Shown: in pieces, positions 1 to 6,788 of the stretch
Position numbering within the stretch: position 1 is the stretch's first letter
How the letters are laid out: every line of letters starts with the position of its first letter
Source of the DNA: Spartobacteria bacterium
GTDB taxonomy: Bacteria > Verrucomicrobiota > Verrucomicrobiia > Chthoniobacterales > UBA10450
DNA: 23,027 bases
Direction of reading: 5' to 3'
NCBI GenBank assembly: GCA_021324035.1
Contig: JAJPJU010000186.1
Span: 1-23,027, forward strand
Notes under the pieces: model-generated
What the model was told of the DNA's origin: nothing
The model's input: the letters and a program-made list of their open reading frames with translations, nothing else
Database searches by the model: none
Made by a program: the position numbers and the translations under genes

Positions 1-1008
1 CGCGCCTTCGCTGTCGATCCATTTCCAGATCTCGGCGGCATTCTCCAGCATCCGGTGTTGCACGTAAATCTTGTGCTCCTGATCGCGTGAGAACGCGCAA
101 TCCATCCGGGTGAGGATTCCGTCCTGTTTCATTTGATGGAAATCCTCGCGATATGCGTAATCACATTTCTCGCGCTGCGCGCCGAAGAACAGCCAGTTCC
201 TGCCTTTGTCGCCGCGGGCCTGACGTTCCTGCAAAAATGCGCGGAACGGCGCGATACCGGTTCCCGGGCCGACCATGATCAGCGGAATGTTTCCGTCTTC
301 CGGCATGTGAAAATGTTTCGCCGAGCTTGGGTAAACCGGGACCGGAACATTATCCGCGCGCTCAGCCATGAAACTTGAGCAAACGCCTTTGCGGATCCGG
401 CCGCGGCTTTCGTACTTCACCACATCGACGATGAAGTGCACGGAATCGGGAAAGACTCGCAGACTTGACGCGACCGAATACAACCGCGGCTGCAATTTGT
501 TAAGTAGTGTGACAAATTCTTCCGGCGCAAACTTTGCGGATGGGTGATCCATCAAGAAATCGATCACTTCCGCGCCCCACAAGTAATTTTCGAGATCGCC
601 CTTCCGTTCCGGATGAAGCAATTCTTTGAGCATCGGCGCGGCTGACGCGCGTTCGGCGATTGCTTTCAAGAACTTTGGCGTGGGCTGGGTGATCGAAAAA
701 TCCTTCAGCAATGCGTCACGCAACGGTTTTTGCACTTTGGCGGCAATGACTGGGTCGTCGCCTTTGGCCCCCAGGGCGCGAATGATTTCATCGACCAGCT
801 GCGGATCGTTGGTCGGATAAACCGCCACTGAGTCGCCGGGCTCAAAGTTCAATCCCCAGTTGGTCAGGTCGATCTCGAAATGCCGGGTGTCCTTTTCCGA
901 TTCAGAAGTGCTCAGACGGCGATTGACGATCAATTTTCCCGGAAAGGGATTTTGGCGGGTCCATTGTGGGGCGGAGGCGGGTTTCGGTGGTGCGCTGACT
1001 TCGGACAT
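1..1008 (-). CDS. Sulfite reductase-type flavoprotein (FAD/NADPH reductase), 3' end outside the window
   Basis: The frame reads from ATG at 1008 to the window edge, giving 336 residues without a stop. It is the FAD- and NADPH-binding reductase module of CysJ-type diflavin reductases, which pass electrons from NADPH to a partner such as the sulfite reductase hemoprotein in the cytoplasm. Visible motifs are RLYSVASS (about residues 175-182, FAD isoalloxazine/phosphate site), GVCSSFMAER (208-217, FAD pyrophosphate) and MVGPGTGIAPFRAFLQER (245-262, NADP-binding loop). The protein starts about 20 residues before the FAD domain, so the N-terminal flavodoxin domain of classical CysJ is absent and electrons would have to leave by a separate flavodoxin or directly. 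The missing part should be only the last 40-60 residues, including the terminal aromatic that stacks on FAD. A sulfite role is inferred from family; another partner is possible. Confidence 0.88.
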   Translation of the reverse strand, partial: MSEVSAPPKPASAPQWTRQNPFPGKLIVNRRLSTSESEKDTRHFEIDLTNWGLNFEPGDSVAVYPTNDPQLVDEIIRALGAKGDDPVIAAKVQKPLRDALLKDFSITQPTPKFLKAIAERASAAPMLKELLHPERKGDLENYLWGAEVIDFLMDHPSAKFAPEEFVTLLNKLQPRLYSVASSLRVFPDSVHFIVDVVKYESRGRIRKGVCSSFMAERADNVPVPVYPSSAKHFHMPEDGNIPLIMVGPGTGIAPFRAFLQERQARGDKGRNWLFFGAQREKCDYAYREDFHQMKQDGILTRMDCAFSRDQEHKIYVQHRMLENAAEIWKWIDSEGA

Positions 1009-1011
1009 AAT

Positions 1012-1053
1012 CGAATGAAGAACGGAGAATGAAGGATGACGAAATAAGCCCGA
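1012..1053. repeat. Degenerate heptamer array in the flavoprotein/MFS divergent gap
   Basis: Starting at 1012 the bases fall into consecutive 7-base units close to CGAATGA or AGAATGA: units 1, 3 and 4 differ from each other at one or two positions, and units 2, 5 and 6 are weaker. It lies in the 163-base divergent gap, in the 5' leader of the flavoprotein gene. The rest of the gap (1054-1171) shows no convincing promoter boxes. The 7-base phase links it to the arrays at 8474 and 14242, although its unit sequence differs. Confidence 0.45.
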
Positions 1054-1171
1054 ATGACAAACGATTCTTTCGGTGTTCAGGACAACACCGTCGATGCCTT
1101 CGCGGTTGCGGGTTGTCACGTCGACTCTAAACTCACGCAAGAGTGCACGATTGCGAACGGCGCGCTCGAGC

Positions 1172-2569
1172 ATGCCTAACGAATACGAATCGCCGATTGG
1201 CGACAAACCGGAAATTTGCGGCGCGGTCATTCCCCCGGCGCCAAGGCACGATCCCTACGCGGCATTTCGCTCGCGCGGATATCGATTTTTCACGACCGGC
1301 AATTTGTTGTCCATCATCGGCCGGCAAATGCTGGCGGTGGCGGTGGAATGGGAAATCTATCGCCGCACTCATTCGGCGACGGCGCTTGGACTTGTCGGTT
1401 TGGTGTTCGCGGTCCCGATCGTTGGGTTTTCCCTGCCGGCTGGTCATCTGGCTGATCGTCTGAGTCGCAAACACATCATTCTGGTGGCGCAGATTTTCAG
1501 CGCGATCACTTCCGCGCTACTGGCGTTTATTTCCTGGCAGCACTTGAACATCCCTCAACTACCGATCCTGCAAACGTGCAATCGTGGGCTCAGCGCAATC
1601 GCAGGTGTATTCGAGCAACATCAACAAACATTTCATTTCGACGACCCGTCGATTCCCCTGATTTATCTCCTGCTGTTTGTCGGCGCGATTGCCCGGACGT
1701 TTTCGTGGGCGGCGCGAAGCTCATTTTTTCCAACGTTGGTCCCGCGCGATGCGTTCTCGAACGCTGTGACATGGAACAGCAGCGTCTTCCAAATTGGATC
1801 GGTCGTCGGTCCCGCGCTGAGCGGTTTTGTGGTGGCCCATCAGGGTTTTCCAATCGTGTATGCGATCGATGCGATTACCTCGACCTTGTTCTTCTTTCTG
1901 GTGGTGCCAATTCCTCGCGCGAAACAAGCCGGCGAACGCAAAGAGCAAAGCACCTGGAAAAGCCTTGCCGCGGGCGCGAAATTCGTTTTCAGCAAAAAAG
2001 TTATCCTCGCAACGATCACCCTCGACCTTTTCGCGGTGTTGTTAGGCGGATCGGTCGCATTGCTGCCAATTTTCGCCGACCAGATACTGCATTGTGGCCC
2101 GGTCGGCCTCGGGTGGCTGCGGGCCGGGCCGGCGATCGGGGCCTTCGTTATGGCGCTCTTGGTCGCTTACTTGCCGCCGATGCGCCAGGCAGGCCGGACG
2201 CTGCTGTGGTGCGTCGCCGGATTTGGAATTGCGACAGTCGTGTTCGGGTTATCGAAAGCATTCTGGCTTTCGCTGGTCATGCTTTTCATTGCCGGCGCGG
2301 TCGACAGCGTAAGCGTGATCATCCGGGGCTCGATTGTGCAATTAGTAACACCGGACGATATGCGCGGCCGCGTTTCGTCGGTGAACAATATTTTCATCGG
2401 GACTTCGAACGAGTTTGGCGCACTTGAATCCGGATTGACCGCGGCATTGTTCGGTCCGGTGATCTCCGTGGTCGGCGGAGGGATCGGAACAATTTTGGTC
2501 GTTTTAGGCGCGGCCTGGAAATGGCCGGAAATCCGCAAGATTGGAGCGTTGGACAAAGATTTGAGGTAG
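1172..2569 (+). CDS. MFS transporter (EntS/MFS_3-type exporter)
   Basis: A 465-residue integral membrane protein of the major facilitator superfamily with about 12 hydrophobic segments; the best resemblance is to the MFS_3/EntS group of drug or siderophore exporters, but the substrate cannot be read from the sequence. The motif-A loop between TM2 and TM3 is clear (GHLADRLSRKH). The open frame extends back to 1073, but the extra 33 residues are basic and non-hydrophobic, so I prefer ATG 1172 (MPNEYESP). There is no Shine-Dalgarno motif before it. The last codons read Lys-Asp-Leu-Arg-TAG, and the TAG (2567-2569) is the left end of a double-hairpin repeat (2566-2616). It is divergent from the flavoprotein gene, and the nitrilase-family gene follows on the same strand. 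Confidence 0.88.
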   Translation: MPNEYESPIGDKPEICGAVIPPAPRHDPYAAFRSRGYRFFTTGNLLSIIGRQMLAVAVEWEIYRRTHSATALGLVGLVFAVPIVGFSLPAGHLADRLSRKHIILVAQIFSAITSALLAFISWQHLNIPQLPILQTCNRGLSAIAGVFEQHQQTFHFDDPSIPLIYLLLFVGAIARTFSWAARSSFFPTLVPRDAFSNAVTWNSSVFQIGSVVGPALSGFVVAHQGFPIVYAIDAITSTLFFFLVVPIPRAKQAGERKEQSTWKSLAAGAKFVFSKKVILATITLDLFAVLLGGSVALLPIFADQILHCGPVGLGWLRAGPAIGAFVMALLVAYLPPMRQAGRTLLWCVAGFGIATVVFGLSKAFWLSLVMLFIAGAVDSVSVIIRGSIVQLVTPDDMRGRVSSVNNIFIGTSNEFGALESGLTAALFGPVISVVGGGIGTILVVLGAAWKWPEIRKIGALDKDLR

Positions 2570-2616
2570 AGGCGGGTCACCGGCCCGCCATGGCGATTGA
2601 GGTCAATCGCCGCTAC
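2566..2616 (+). repeat. Double-hairpin palindromic repeat, copy 1
   Basis: The element is bounded by GTAG (2566-2569) and CTAC (2613-2616). Inside are two hairpins. Hairpin A has stem 2571-2576 with 2584-2589 (GGCGGG/CCCGCC), extendable to 8 pairs. Hairpin B is a perfect 9-base inverted repeat, 2592-2600 with 2603-2611 (GGCGATTGA/TCAATCGCC). Copy 2 at 16511-16573 has the same plan with different stem sequences. The TAG at its left end is the stop codon of the MFS gene and the right end is 6 bases before ATG 2623. It resembles REP/BIME-type or RAYT-mobilised elements, which is inference. Confidence 0.8.
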
Positions 2617-2622
2617 TTTAAA

Positions 2623-3414
2623 ATGATGAATGTCGCGGCCGCCCAGATTTCCTGCGATCCGGGGAATTTTGACGCAAACATCGGCAAGCTGCGCGACTTC
2701 ACTTTGCGTGCGAGAGATTCCGGCGCGGAACTGATCGTCTTTCCCGAAATGGTCGACACCGGCTATTCGATACCGGTGATTCAGAAACAGGCGCGTCGCT
2801 GGAGTGACGGCGCCGTTCCCGAGGTGCAACGAATCGCGAAAGAAAACTCGATCGCGATCGTTGCCGGACTTTCAGATCGTGACGACGATTCGATTTTTAA
2901 CGCGCAAGTATTTGTGGATTCGCGGGGAAATGTGCTGGGTAAGTATCGCAAAACGCATTTGGTCACGGCTGCGCCGTTGGACGAACGCGTCTGTTTTTCG
3001 GCTGGAAACGAGTTTGTCGTCTCCAAGATTGGCGATTTCAATTTCGGTCTCAGTATCTGCTACGATCTGCGTTTTCCTGAGATGGCGCGCGCTCTCGCCG
3101 TGAAGCACGCCGCGAACGTGATCGTGAATTCATCGGCATGGCCGACTGTCCGCGCCAAACATTTGCGGATCCTCGCGCTGGCGCGCGCGGTTGAAAATCA
3201 GGGTTACTTCATCGTCGCCAACCGGGTCGGCACCGATGATGGCATAACCTTGTGCGGCGGCTCGCTGATTATTGATCCGTCGGGTGAAATTCTGGCAAGC
3301 GCGACTGGCGACCGGGAGGAATTAATCCAGGCGGAAATCTCGGCTTGCGTTATCGACGAGATCCGCAAACGCGTTCCAGCGTTTGCTCATCGCCGGAACG
3401 AATTGTACCACTGA
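2623..3414 (+). CDS. Nitrilase-family carbon-nitrogen hydrolase
   Basis: A 263-residue cytoplasmic amidase of the C-N hydrolase superfamily, which cleaves amides or nitriles through a Glu-Lys-Cys triad. All three are present from start 2623: Glu42 in FPEM, Lys110 in KYRKTHL and Cys146 in ICYDLRFPE. The size (about 260-280) and the ICYDLRFP block fit the omega-amidase / Nit1-Nit2 / YafV branch, which hydrolyses alpha-keto-amides or deaminated glutathione; the exact substrate cannot be assigned. The frame is open back to 2521, but residues before 2623 are read from the MFS 3' end and the repeat, and the conserved region starts at NVAAAQIS, so ATG 2623 or 2626 is preferred. No Shine-Dalgarno motif is seen. 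It may be cotranscribed with the MFS gene through the repeat. Confidence 0.9.
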   Translation: MMNVAAAQISCDPGNFDANIGKLRDFTLRARDSGAELIVFPEMVDTGYSIPVIQKQARRWSDGAVPEVQRIAKENSIAIVAGLSDRDDDSIFNAQVFVDSRGNVLGKYRKTHLVTAAPLDERVCFSAGNEFVVSKIGDFNFGLSICYDLRFPEMARALAVKHAANVIVNSSAWPTVRAKHLRILALARAVENQGYFIVANRVGTDDGITLCGGSLIIDPSGEILASATGDREELIQAEISACVIDEIRKRVPAFAHRRNELYH

Positions 3415-3457
3415 CTGAAGCGGCCAATGTCCGTGGCGCGTTCGATTTACATATGAA

Positions 3458-3847
3458 ATGAAAACGAGTCTCACATTCGTCGCCGTGATCGCCGCGTTGG
3501 CGTTTTCAGGTGTTGGGAACGCCGAAGAAAACTCCACGCCCCAACAGGTGTTCGATGGAATGAAGGGAAGTTTCAAAGCGGACAAAGCGAAAGGCGTTCA
3601 CTACAAGTGGCAATGGGAACTCAGTGGGCCGAATGGCGGTGATTTCTGGATCGAGGTGAATGACGGCAGCTACAAGATGGGGCACGGCAAGATCGAGCAG
3701 CCCGATGTCACCTTTATCACCAGCGACAACGATTGGGTCGCGATGTGCAACGGCAAACTTAAAGGCTCGTGGGCCTTCATGACCGGACGGCTAAAAGTCC
3801 ACGGTTCGCAATCCGTGGCGCGCAAGCTCGACGAAATTTTCCCTTAA
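3458..3847 (+). CDS. Secreted SCP2 sterol-binding domain protein
   Basis: A 129-residue protein with an N-terminal signal peptide (hydrophobic residues 4-17, cleavage near GNA/EEN) followed by one SCP2-type lipid-binding domain. The core is recognisable: an early PQQVFDGMKGSF helix, alternating strands with WIEVNDG and PDVTFITSDNDW, then LKGSWAFMTGRLKVHGS and a closing helix that ends at the stop. SCP2 domains bind sterols, fatty acids or other hydrophobic ligands; a periplasmic lipid-carrier role is inference. The start at 3458 gives a good signal peptide; the ATG at 3453 is in another frame. Its TAA stop (3845-3847) overlaps the stop of the convergent barrel gene. Confidence 0.85.
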   Translation: MKTSLTFVAVIAALAFSGVGNAEENSTPQQVFDGMKGSFKADKAKGVHYKWQWELSGPNGGDFWIEVNDGSYKMGHGKIEQPDVTFITSDNDWVAMCNGKLKGSWAFMTGRLKVHGSQSVARKLDEIFP

Positions 3848-4821
3848 AACTTCGCCTCGACCGCAAGCCGGACGTAGGGCGCTGGGTCCGTTTTCACGCT
3901 GGCCGGCACCCGAAAGAAATCTAACTCGCGTCGTATCGTGCAGCCAACATCGAGCGTGATATCAAGCGGCTTGAAGTGCGAATAGGTCGCTTGAACGCCA
4001 GCCCGATCCTCGCTGTATTGAACGATCGGATCGTGTTCCCGAAGTTTCCGCGCCGGGGTGTAGACGTTGTCGGTGCGATAACTTTCGTAGAAAAGATTTC
4101 CAGCGAGCCGAAATTCCCAATCGTCGTTTGGATTGTAAACCAGTGCCGGTTTCGGAAAAACGCCCTCGAGCCGGAGATGATCCGTGAAGAGCCAGATCAA
4201 TCCACCGCCGGGCGCGGCAATTGGACTCGAATTGAGGGAGCCGCCGGCGCCGATGACTGCGAAAATTTTATCCTTCTTCAGCGGAAAGGTAACCCAAACT
4301 TTCCAGGGAATATCAAATGCGCCCCCGTCAACGTGATCTTCAAAATACACGCCCGGGTCGAGCTCAATTCCGGCGCCGGCATGATCTTTGAAAATATACT
4401 CGTATGCCACGAGCGCATGAACGGTTTGCAAATGATCGGGTAACCCGTTGTTGCTGCCGACAATTCCGGCAAGGGTGTGTCCGGGTACAAGCAAACGATT
4501 CGAGCCATTGTCGCCGCCGAAATCAAAGCGTTCGTATTCGGCGCCGAGCCGCAGATACCAGTTTCCGGTAATCAGGAACCGGTGGGCGTAGCTGATGTCG
4601 TTGTAAATTGAATCGCTGTCGCCGAACCGGCCGTTATATTTCTGATAATCACTGCTGCCGGTATAGGTGGTCTCGTAATTGAAAATTTCGGTGGAATTTT
4701 TGTTTTCGTCCTGGGCAGGGGATGGCGCCGGCTGCAATTCCATCGAGGTTCCGGCGTAAGCGGACACGGTGGCACAAAAGATTGTGGCAATCAGGGCAAC
4801 GGTAAAGTTAACGCGATTCAT
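3844..4821 (-). CDS. Outer membrane beta-barrel protein, function unknown
   Basis: A 325-residue exported protein. Residues 1-23 form a signal peptide (MNRVNFTVALIATIFC, cleavage near AYA/GTS). After a short Pro/Asp/Asn-rich segment the rest shows alternating amphipathic strands with many Tyr, Phe and Gly, such as WYLRLGAEYERFDF, AGAGIELDPGVYFED and WEFRLAGNLFYESYRTD, and it ends in a strand closing with Phe (YVRLAVEAKF), the usual terminal signal for BAM-assembled barrels. It resembles the uncharacterised porin-like barrels common in Verrucomicrobiota; no substrate or enzymatic function can be given. A TATAAT -10 box lies 27 bases upstream of the start, inside a long dyad. The start region has no Shine-Dalgarno motif. 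Confidence 0.75.
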   Translation of the reverse strand: MNRVNFTVALIATIFCATVSAYAGTSMELQPAPSPAQDENKNSTEIFNYETTYTGSSDYQKYNGRFGDSDSIYNDISYAHRFLITGNWYLRLGAEYERFDFGGDNGSNRLLVPGHTLAGIVGSNNGLPDHLQTVHALVAYEYIFKDHAGAGIELDPGVYFEDHVDGGAFDIPWKVWVTFPLKKDKIFAVIGAGGSLNSSPIAAPGGGLIWLFTDHLRLEGVFPKPALVYNPNDDWEFRLAGNLFYESYRTDNVYTPARKLREHDPIVQYSEDRAGVQATYSHFKPLDITLDVGCTIRRELDFFRVPASVKTDPAPYVRLAVEAKF

Positions 4822-4830
4822 AGGTTAGGG

Positions 4831-4872
4831 CTTGGCTGGAAATGTCGATTATATACGCATCTGCCGGCCAAG
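4831..4872 (-). promoter_or_regulatory. Candidate promoter of the barrel gene, with a flanking dyad
   Basis: On the minus strand a perfect TATAAT occurs at 4853-4848, 27 bases before ATG 4821. No good -35 box is found 16-18 bases upstream. A 9-base inverted repeat brackets it: CTTGGCTGG at 4831-4839 and CCGGCCAAG at 4864-4872, eight Watson-Crick pairs and one wobble, with the -10 box at the centre of symmetry. This could be an operator for a dimeric regulator or a chance dyad. Confidence 0.35.
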
Positions 4873-4911
4873 CTCGGTGTATCTCATTTTGTCCACAGCA
4901 GCAAGCAGGGA

Positions 4912-5694
4912 TTGGGCGAGATTTCGATCGATCATTTTTGGCATTTGACCCCGAAAGCCTTCGGGGTTGACTGGCTAAATGTTCTCATTACCTTTTACGT
5001 CCCGCCTGTGATAACTCCCCCTTTAGCTATCATAAATCCGCTCGCCGGCATCGATCACGGCGCCGCCACCTGGTTCCACGCCCACCTTACCCACAGGTTC
5101 GTTGCGGTCCTGCGGGCAATCACCGAATTCGGTTCGAGCGAATGGATCGGGGTTGTTCTTGCGATTGCAGTCGTCCTTTTCATTTTCAAGCGCTGGTGGC
5201 TCTCGCTCGCCACCTTGGTCGTCTCGGTTCCCGGCGGGATGCTGTTGAACGAGCTGGTGAAAATTTTGGTGCATCGGCATCGGCCGTTCGTAGATGGCTG
5301 GTTCGTGGATTGGTCGGGCTACAGTTTCGCGAGCGGCCACACCATTGGCGCCACGCTGCTGTATGGCCAAATCGCCCTGTTTATTTTTCCGCTGATCAAA
5401 GGCCGCCGTCGGCGCATATTGCTTTTTGCAGGAGCGATGGTTGTCGTGATGATGGTTGGCTTCAGCCGAATTGCTCTCGGTGCGCATTATTTTACCGACG
5501 TGTTGGCGGGAATGTTTTTCGGCATGGCCTGGCTCACGATCTGTTTGTATGCCGCGCGTCCGTTGCGGCGAGCGTTTGTCCGTCCGGTGATCGAAAGTGC
5601 GATTCCCGAAGTGAGTCGGGAGTTGGTTCCGGTTCCGATCCAAACCGAGACCGTGGCCACTGCGCCCTCGGATTCTTCGGTTCAGGTTCTCTGA
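4912..5694 (+). CDS. PAP2-family membrane phosphatase
   Basis: A membrane protein of about 260 residues with the three PAP2 active-site motifs in order: KILVHRHRP (K117-P125, KX6RP), SGH (141-143) and SRIALGAHYFTD (185-196, SRX5HX3D). Such enzymes remove phosphate from lipid substrates such as phosphatidate, phosphatidylglycerophosphate, undecaprenyl diphosphate or lipid A, with the active site on the periplasmic face. Several transmembrane segments surround the motifs, and a short Pro/Thr-rich tail follows. The start is uncertain: TTG 4912 gives the longest protein, and GTG 5008 is a plausible alternative. The next gene is another membrane protein of lipid metabolism, 83 bases away, so a shared envelope role is possible. 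The substrate cannot be told. Confidence 0.85.
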   Translation: MGEISIDHFWHLTPKAFGVDWLNVLITFYVPPVITPPLAIINPLAGIDHGAATWFHAHLTHRFVAVLRAITEFGSSEWIGVVLAIAVVLFIFKRWWLSLATLVVSVPGGMLLNELVKILVHRHRPFVDGWFVDWSGYSFASGHTIGATLLYGQIALFIFPLIKGRRRRILLFAGAMVVVMMVGFSRIALGAHYFTDVLAGMFFGMAWLTICLYAARPLRRAFVRPVIESAIPEVSRELVPVPIQTETVATAPSDSSVQVL

Positions 5695-5702
5695 GCCATC
5701 TA

Positions 5703-5729
5703 AACACGAGCGCAGCTGCGTTTCGTGTT
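5703..5729 (+). other. Inverted repeat between the PAP2 and HpnL-like genes
   Basis: AACACGA at 5703-5709 pairs perfectly with TCGTGTT at 5723-5729, and the interior adds a G-T and three G-C pairs (5710-5713 with 5718-5721) around an AGCT loop, with one bulged T. This stem of about 11 pairs sits just after the phosphatase stop. No T-run follows on the plus strand, so it is not a classical terminator; mRNA-end protection or attenuation is possible. Confidence 0.5.
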
Positions 5730-5777
5730 AGCATTCAGCAACGGCGTCGAATCCGCGCGACGCGGTTGATTATCTAG

Positions 5778-6788
5778 ATGAAGATTCCCAGCAAAGTTCG
5801 CTTAACTTTTTACCTGCTCGCCTTTGCCGGCGCCGCGTTGTTCACGTTTTTGCTGATTCGAGAAGGCGCCGTCCAAGTTGGTTCAGCAATTGCCACTGCT
5901 GGCTGGGCGCTGCTCGCGATCATCGCCTATCATTTCTTGGTCCCGGTATTGTTGGATTCGCTCGCCTGGTGGGTATTGTTTCCGCGAGCTGAACGCCCGC
6001 CTTTGCGACAGATTTACTGGATGCGCTGGATTGGCGAATCGGTGAGCACGCTGGTGCCATCGGCTGCGGTTGGTGGCGACATTGTTCGAGCGCGACTGGC
6101 CGCGATTAGTGGAACACCGATTGCGACTGCCGCCGCAACCGTTTTGGTCGATCTCACGCTTGGTGTTTTCACGCAGGCGGCGTTCACGGTGCTGGGCGTT
6201 GTGCTTCTAGTGAACGCAACCGGCCAGAAAAATTTCGTTGGCCCTACAATTATTGGAACGGTCGTCGGTGTGGCAGCAGTCGGTGGTTTTTATTTTGTGC
6301 AACACCGGGGAATGTTCGGCTTTCTCGCGCGGATGATTGCGAAACTGGCGAATTCGCCGGAATGGCACTCCCTAATCGAAAGCGGCGCCTCGCTCGATGA
6401 AACTGTCCGTTCTCTGTATGCCCGTCGAAAAGCTGCAATCGGTTGCTGCGGATGGACGATTCTTTCCCTGATTCTGAATTCAGGCGAGATTTATATCGCG
6501 CTTTGGGCACTGCATCTTCACGCCACGATCGCGAACGCGATCATTTTGCAAAGCATGGCGCTGACGATCCGGTCGGTTGCGTTCCCCGTCCCCGGCGGGA
6601 TCGGAGTTCAAGAAAGCGGCTACGTTCTCGTCGGCAATCTTCTTGGAATCCCCGGTGAGGCAGCTTTTGCTTTGTCTTTGATCGCGCGAGTGCGCGAGCT
6701 TGGCTTCGGCATTCCCGGTCTGATCACATGGCAATTGATCGAGGGCCGGCGCTTGTTTCGGTCGCGCGAGCCCGACGTTGCATCGTGA
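5778..6788 (+). CDS. Lysylphosphatidylglycerol synthase transmembrane / HpnL-like membrane protein
   Basis: A 336-residue multi-pass protein of the UPF0104 / LPG-synthase TM family, without the soluble aminoacyl-transferase domain of MprF. The family signature is clear at about residues 86-106 (GESVSTLVPSAAVGGDIVRA), close to HpnL, the membrane protein linked to hopanoid clusters. A second family feature is FPVPGGIGVQESGYVL near residues 267-282. These proteins are thought to move or bind lipids across the inner membrane; the ligand here is unknown and no hopanoid genes are visible nearby. The ATG at 5778 leads into a good first membrane helix; no Shine-Dalgarno motif is seen. It follows the PAP2 gene and runs head-on into the kinase-like gene, overlapping its 3' end by 169 bases. 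Confidence 0.83.
   Translation: MKIPSKVRLTFYLLAFAGAALFTFLLIREGAVQVGSAIATAGWALLAIIAYHFLVPVLLDSLAWWVLFPRAERPPLRQIYWMRWIGESVSTLVPSAAVGGDIVRARLAAISGTPIATAAATVLVDLTLGVFTQAAFTVLGVVLLVNATGQKNFVGPTIIGTVVGVAAVGGFYFVQHRGMFGFLARMIAKLANSPEWHSLIESGASLDETVRSLYARRKAAIGCCGWTILSLILNSGEIYIALWALHLHATIANAIILQSMALTIRSVAFPVPGGIGVQESGYVLVGNLLGIPGEAAFALSLIARVRELGFGIPGLITWQLIEGRRLFRSREPDVAS

Noticed and set aside
1576..2427. Long plus-strand frame of 283 codons inside the MFS gene
   Set aside because: It is an out-of-frame shadow: Arg-rich, no recognisable domain, and fully covered by a well-supported MFS coding sequence.
5023..5643. Minus-strand frame of 206 codons opposite the PAP2 gene
   Set aside because: Its composition (Asn/Arg/His/Gln-rich) is that of an antisense shadow, and the PAP2 motifs are on the plus strand.
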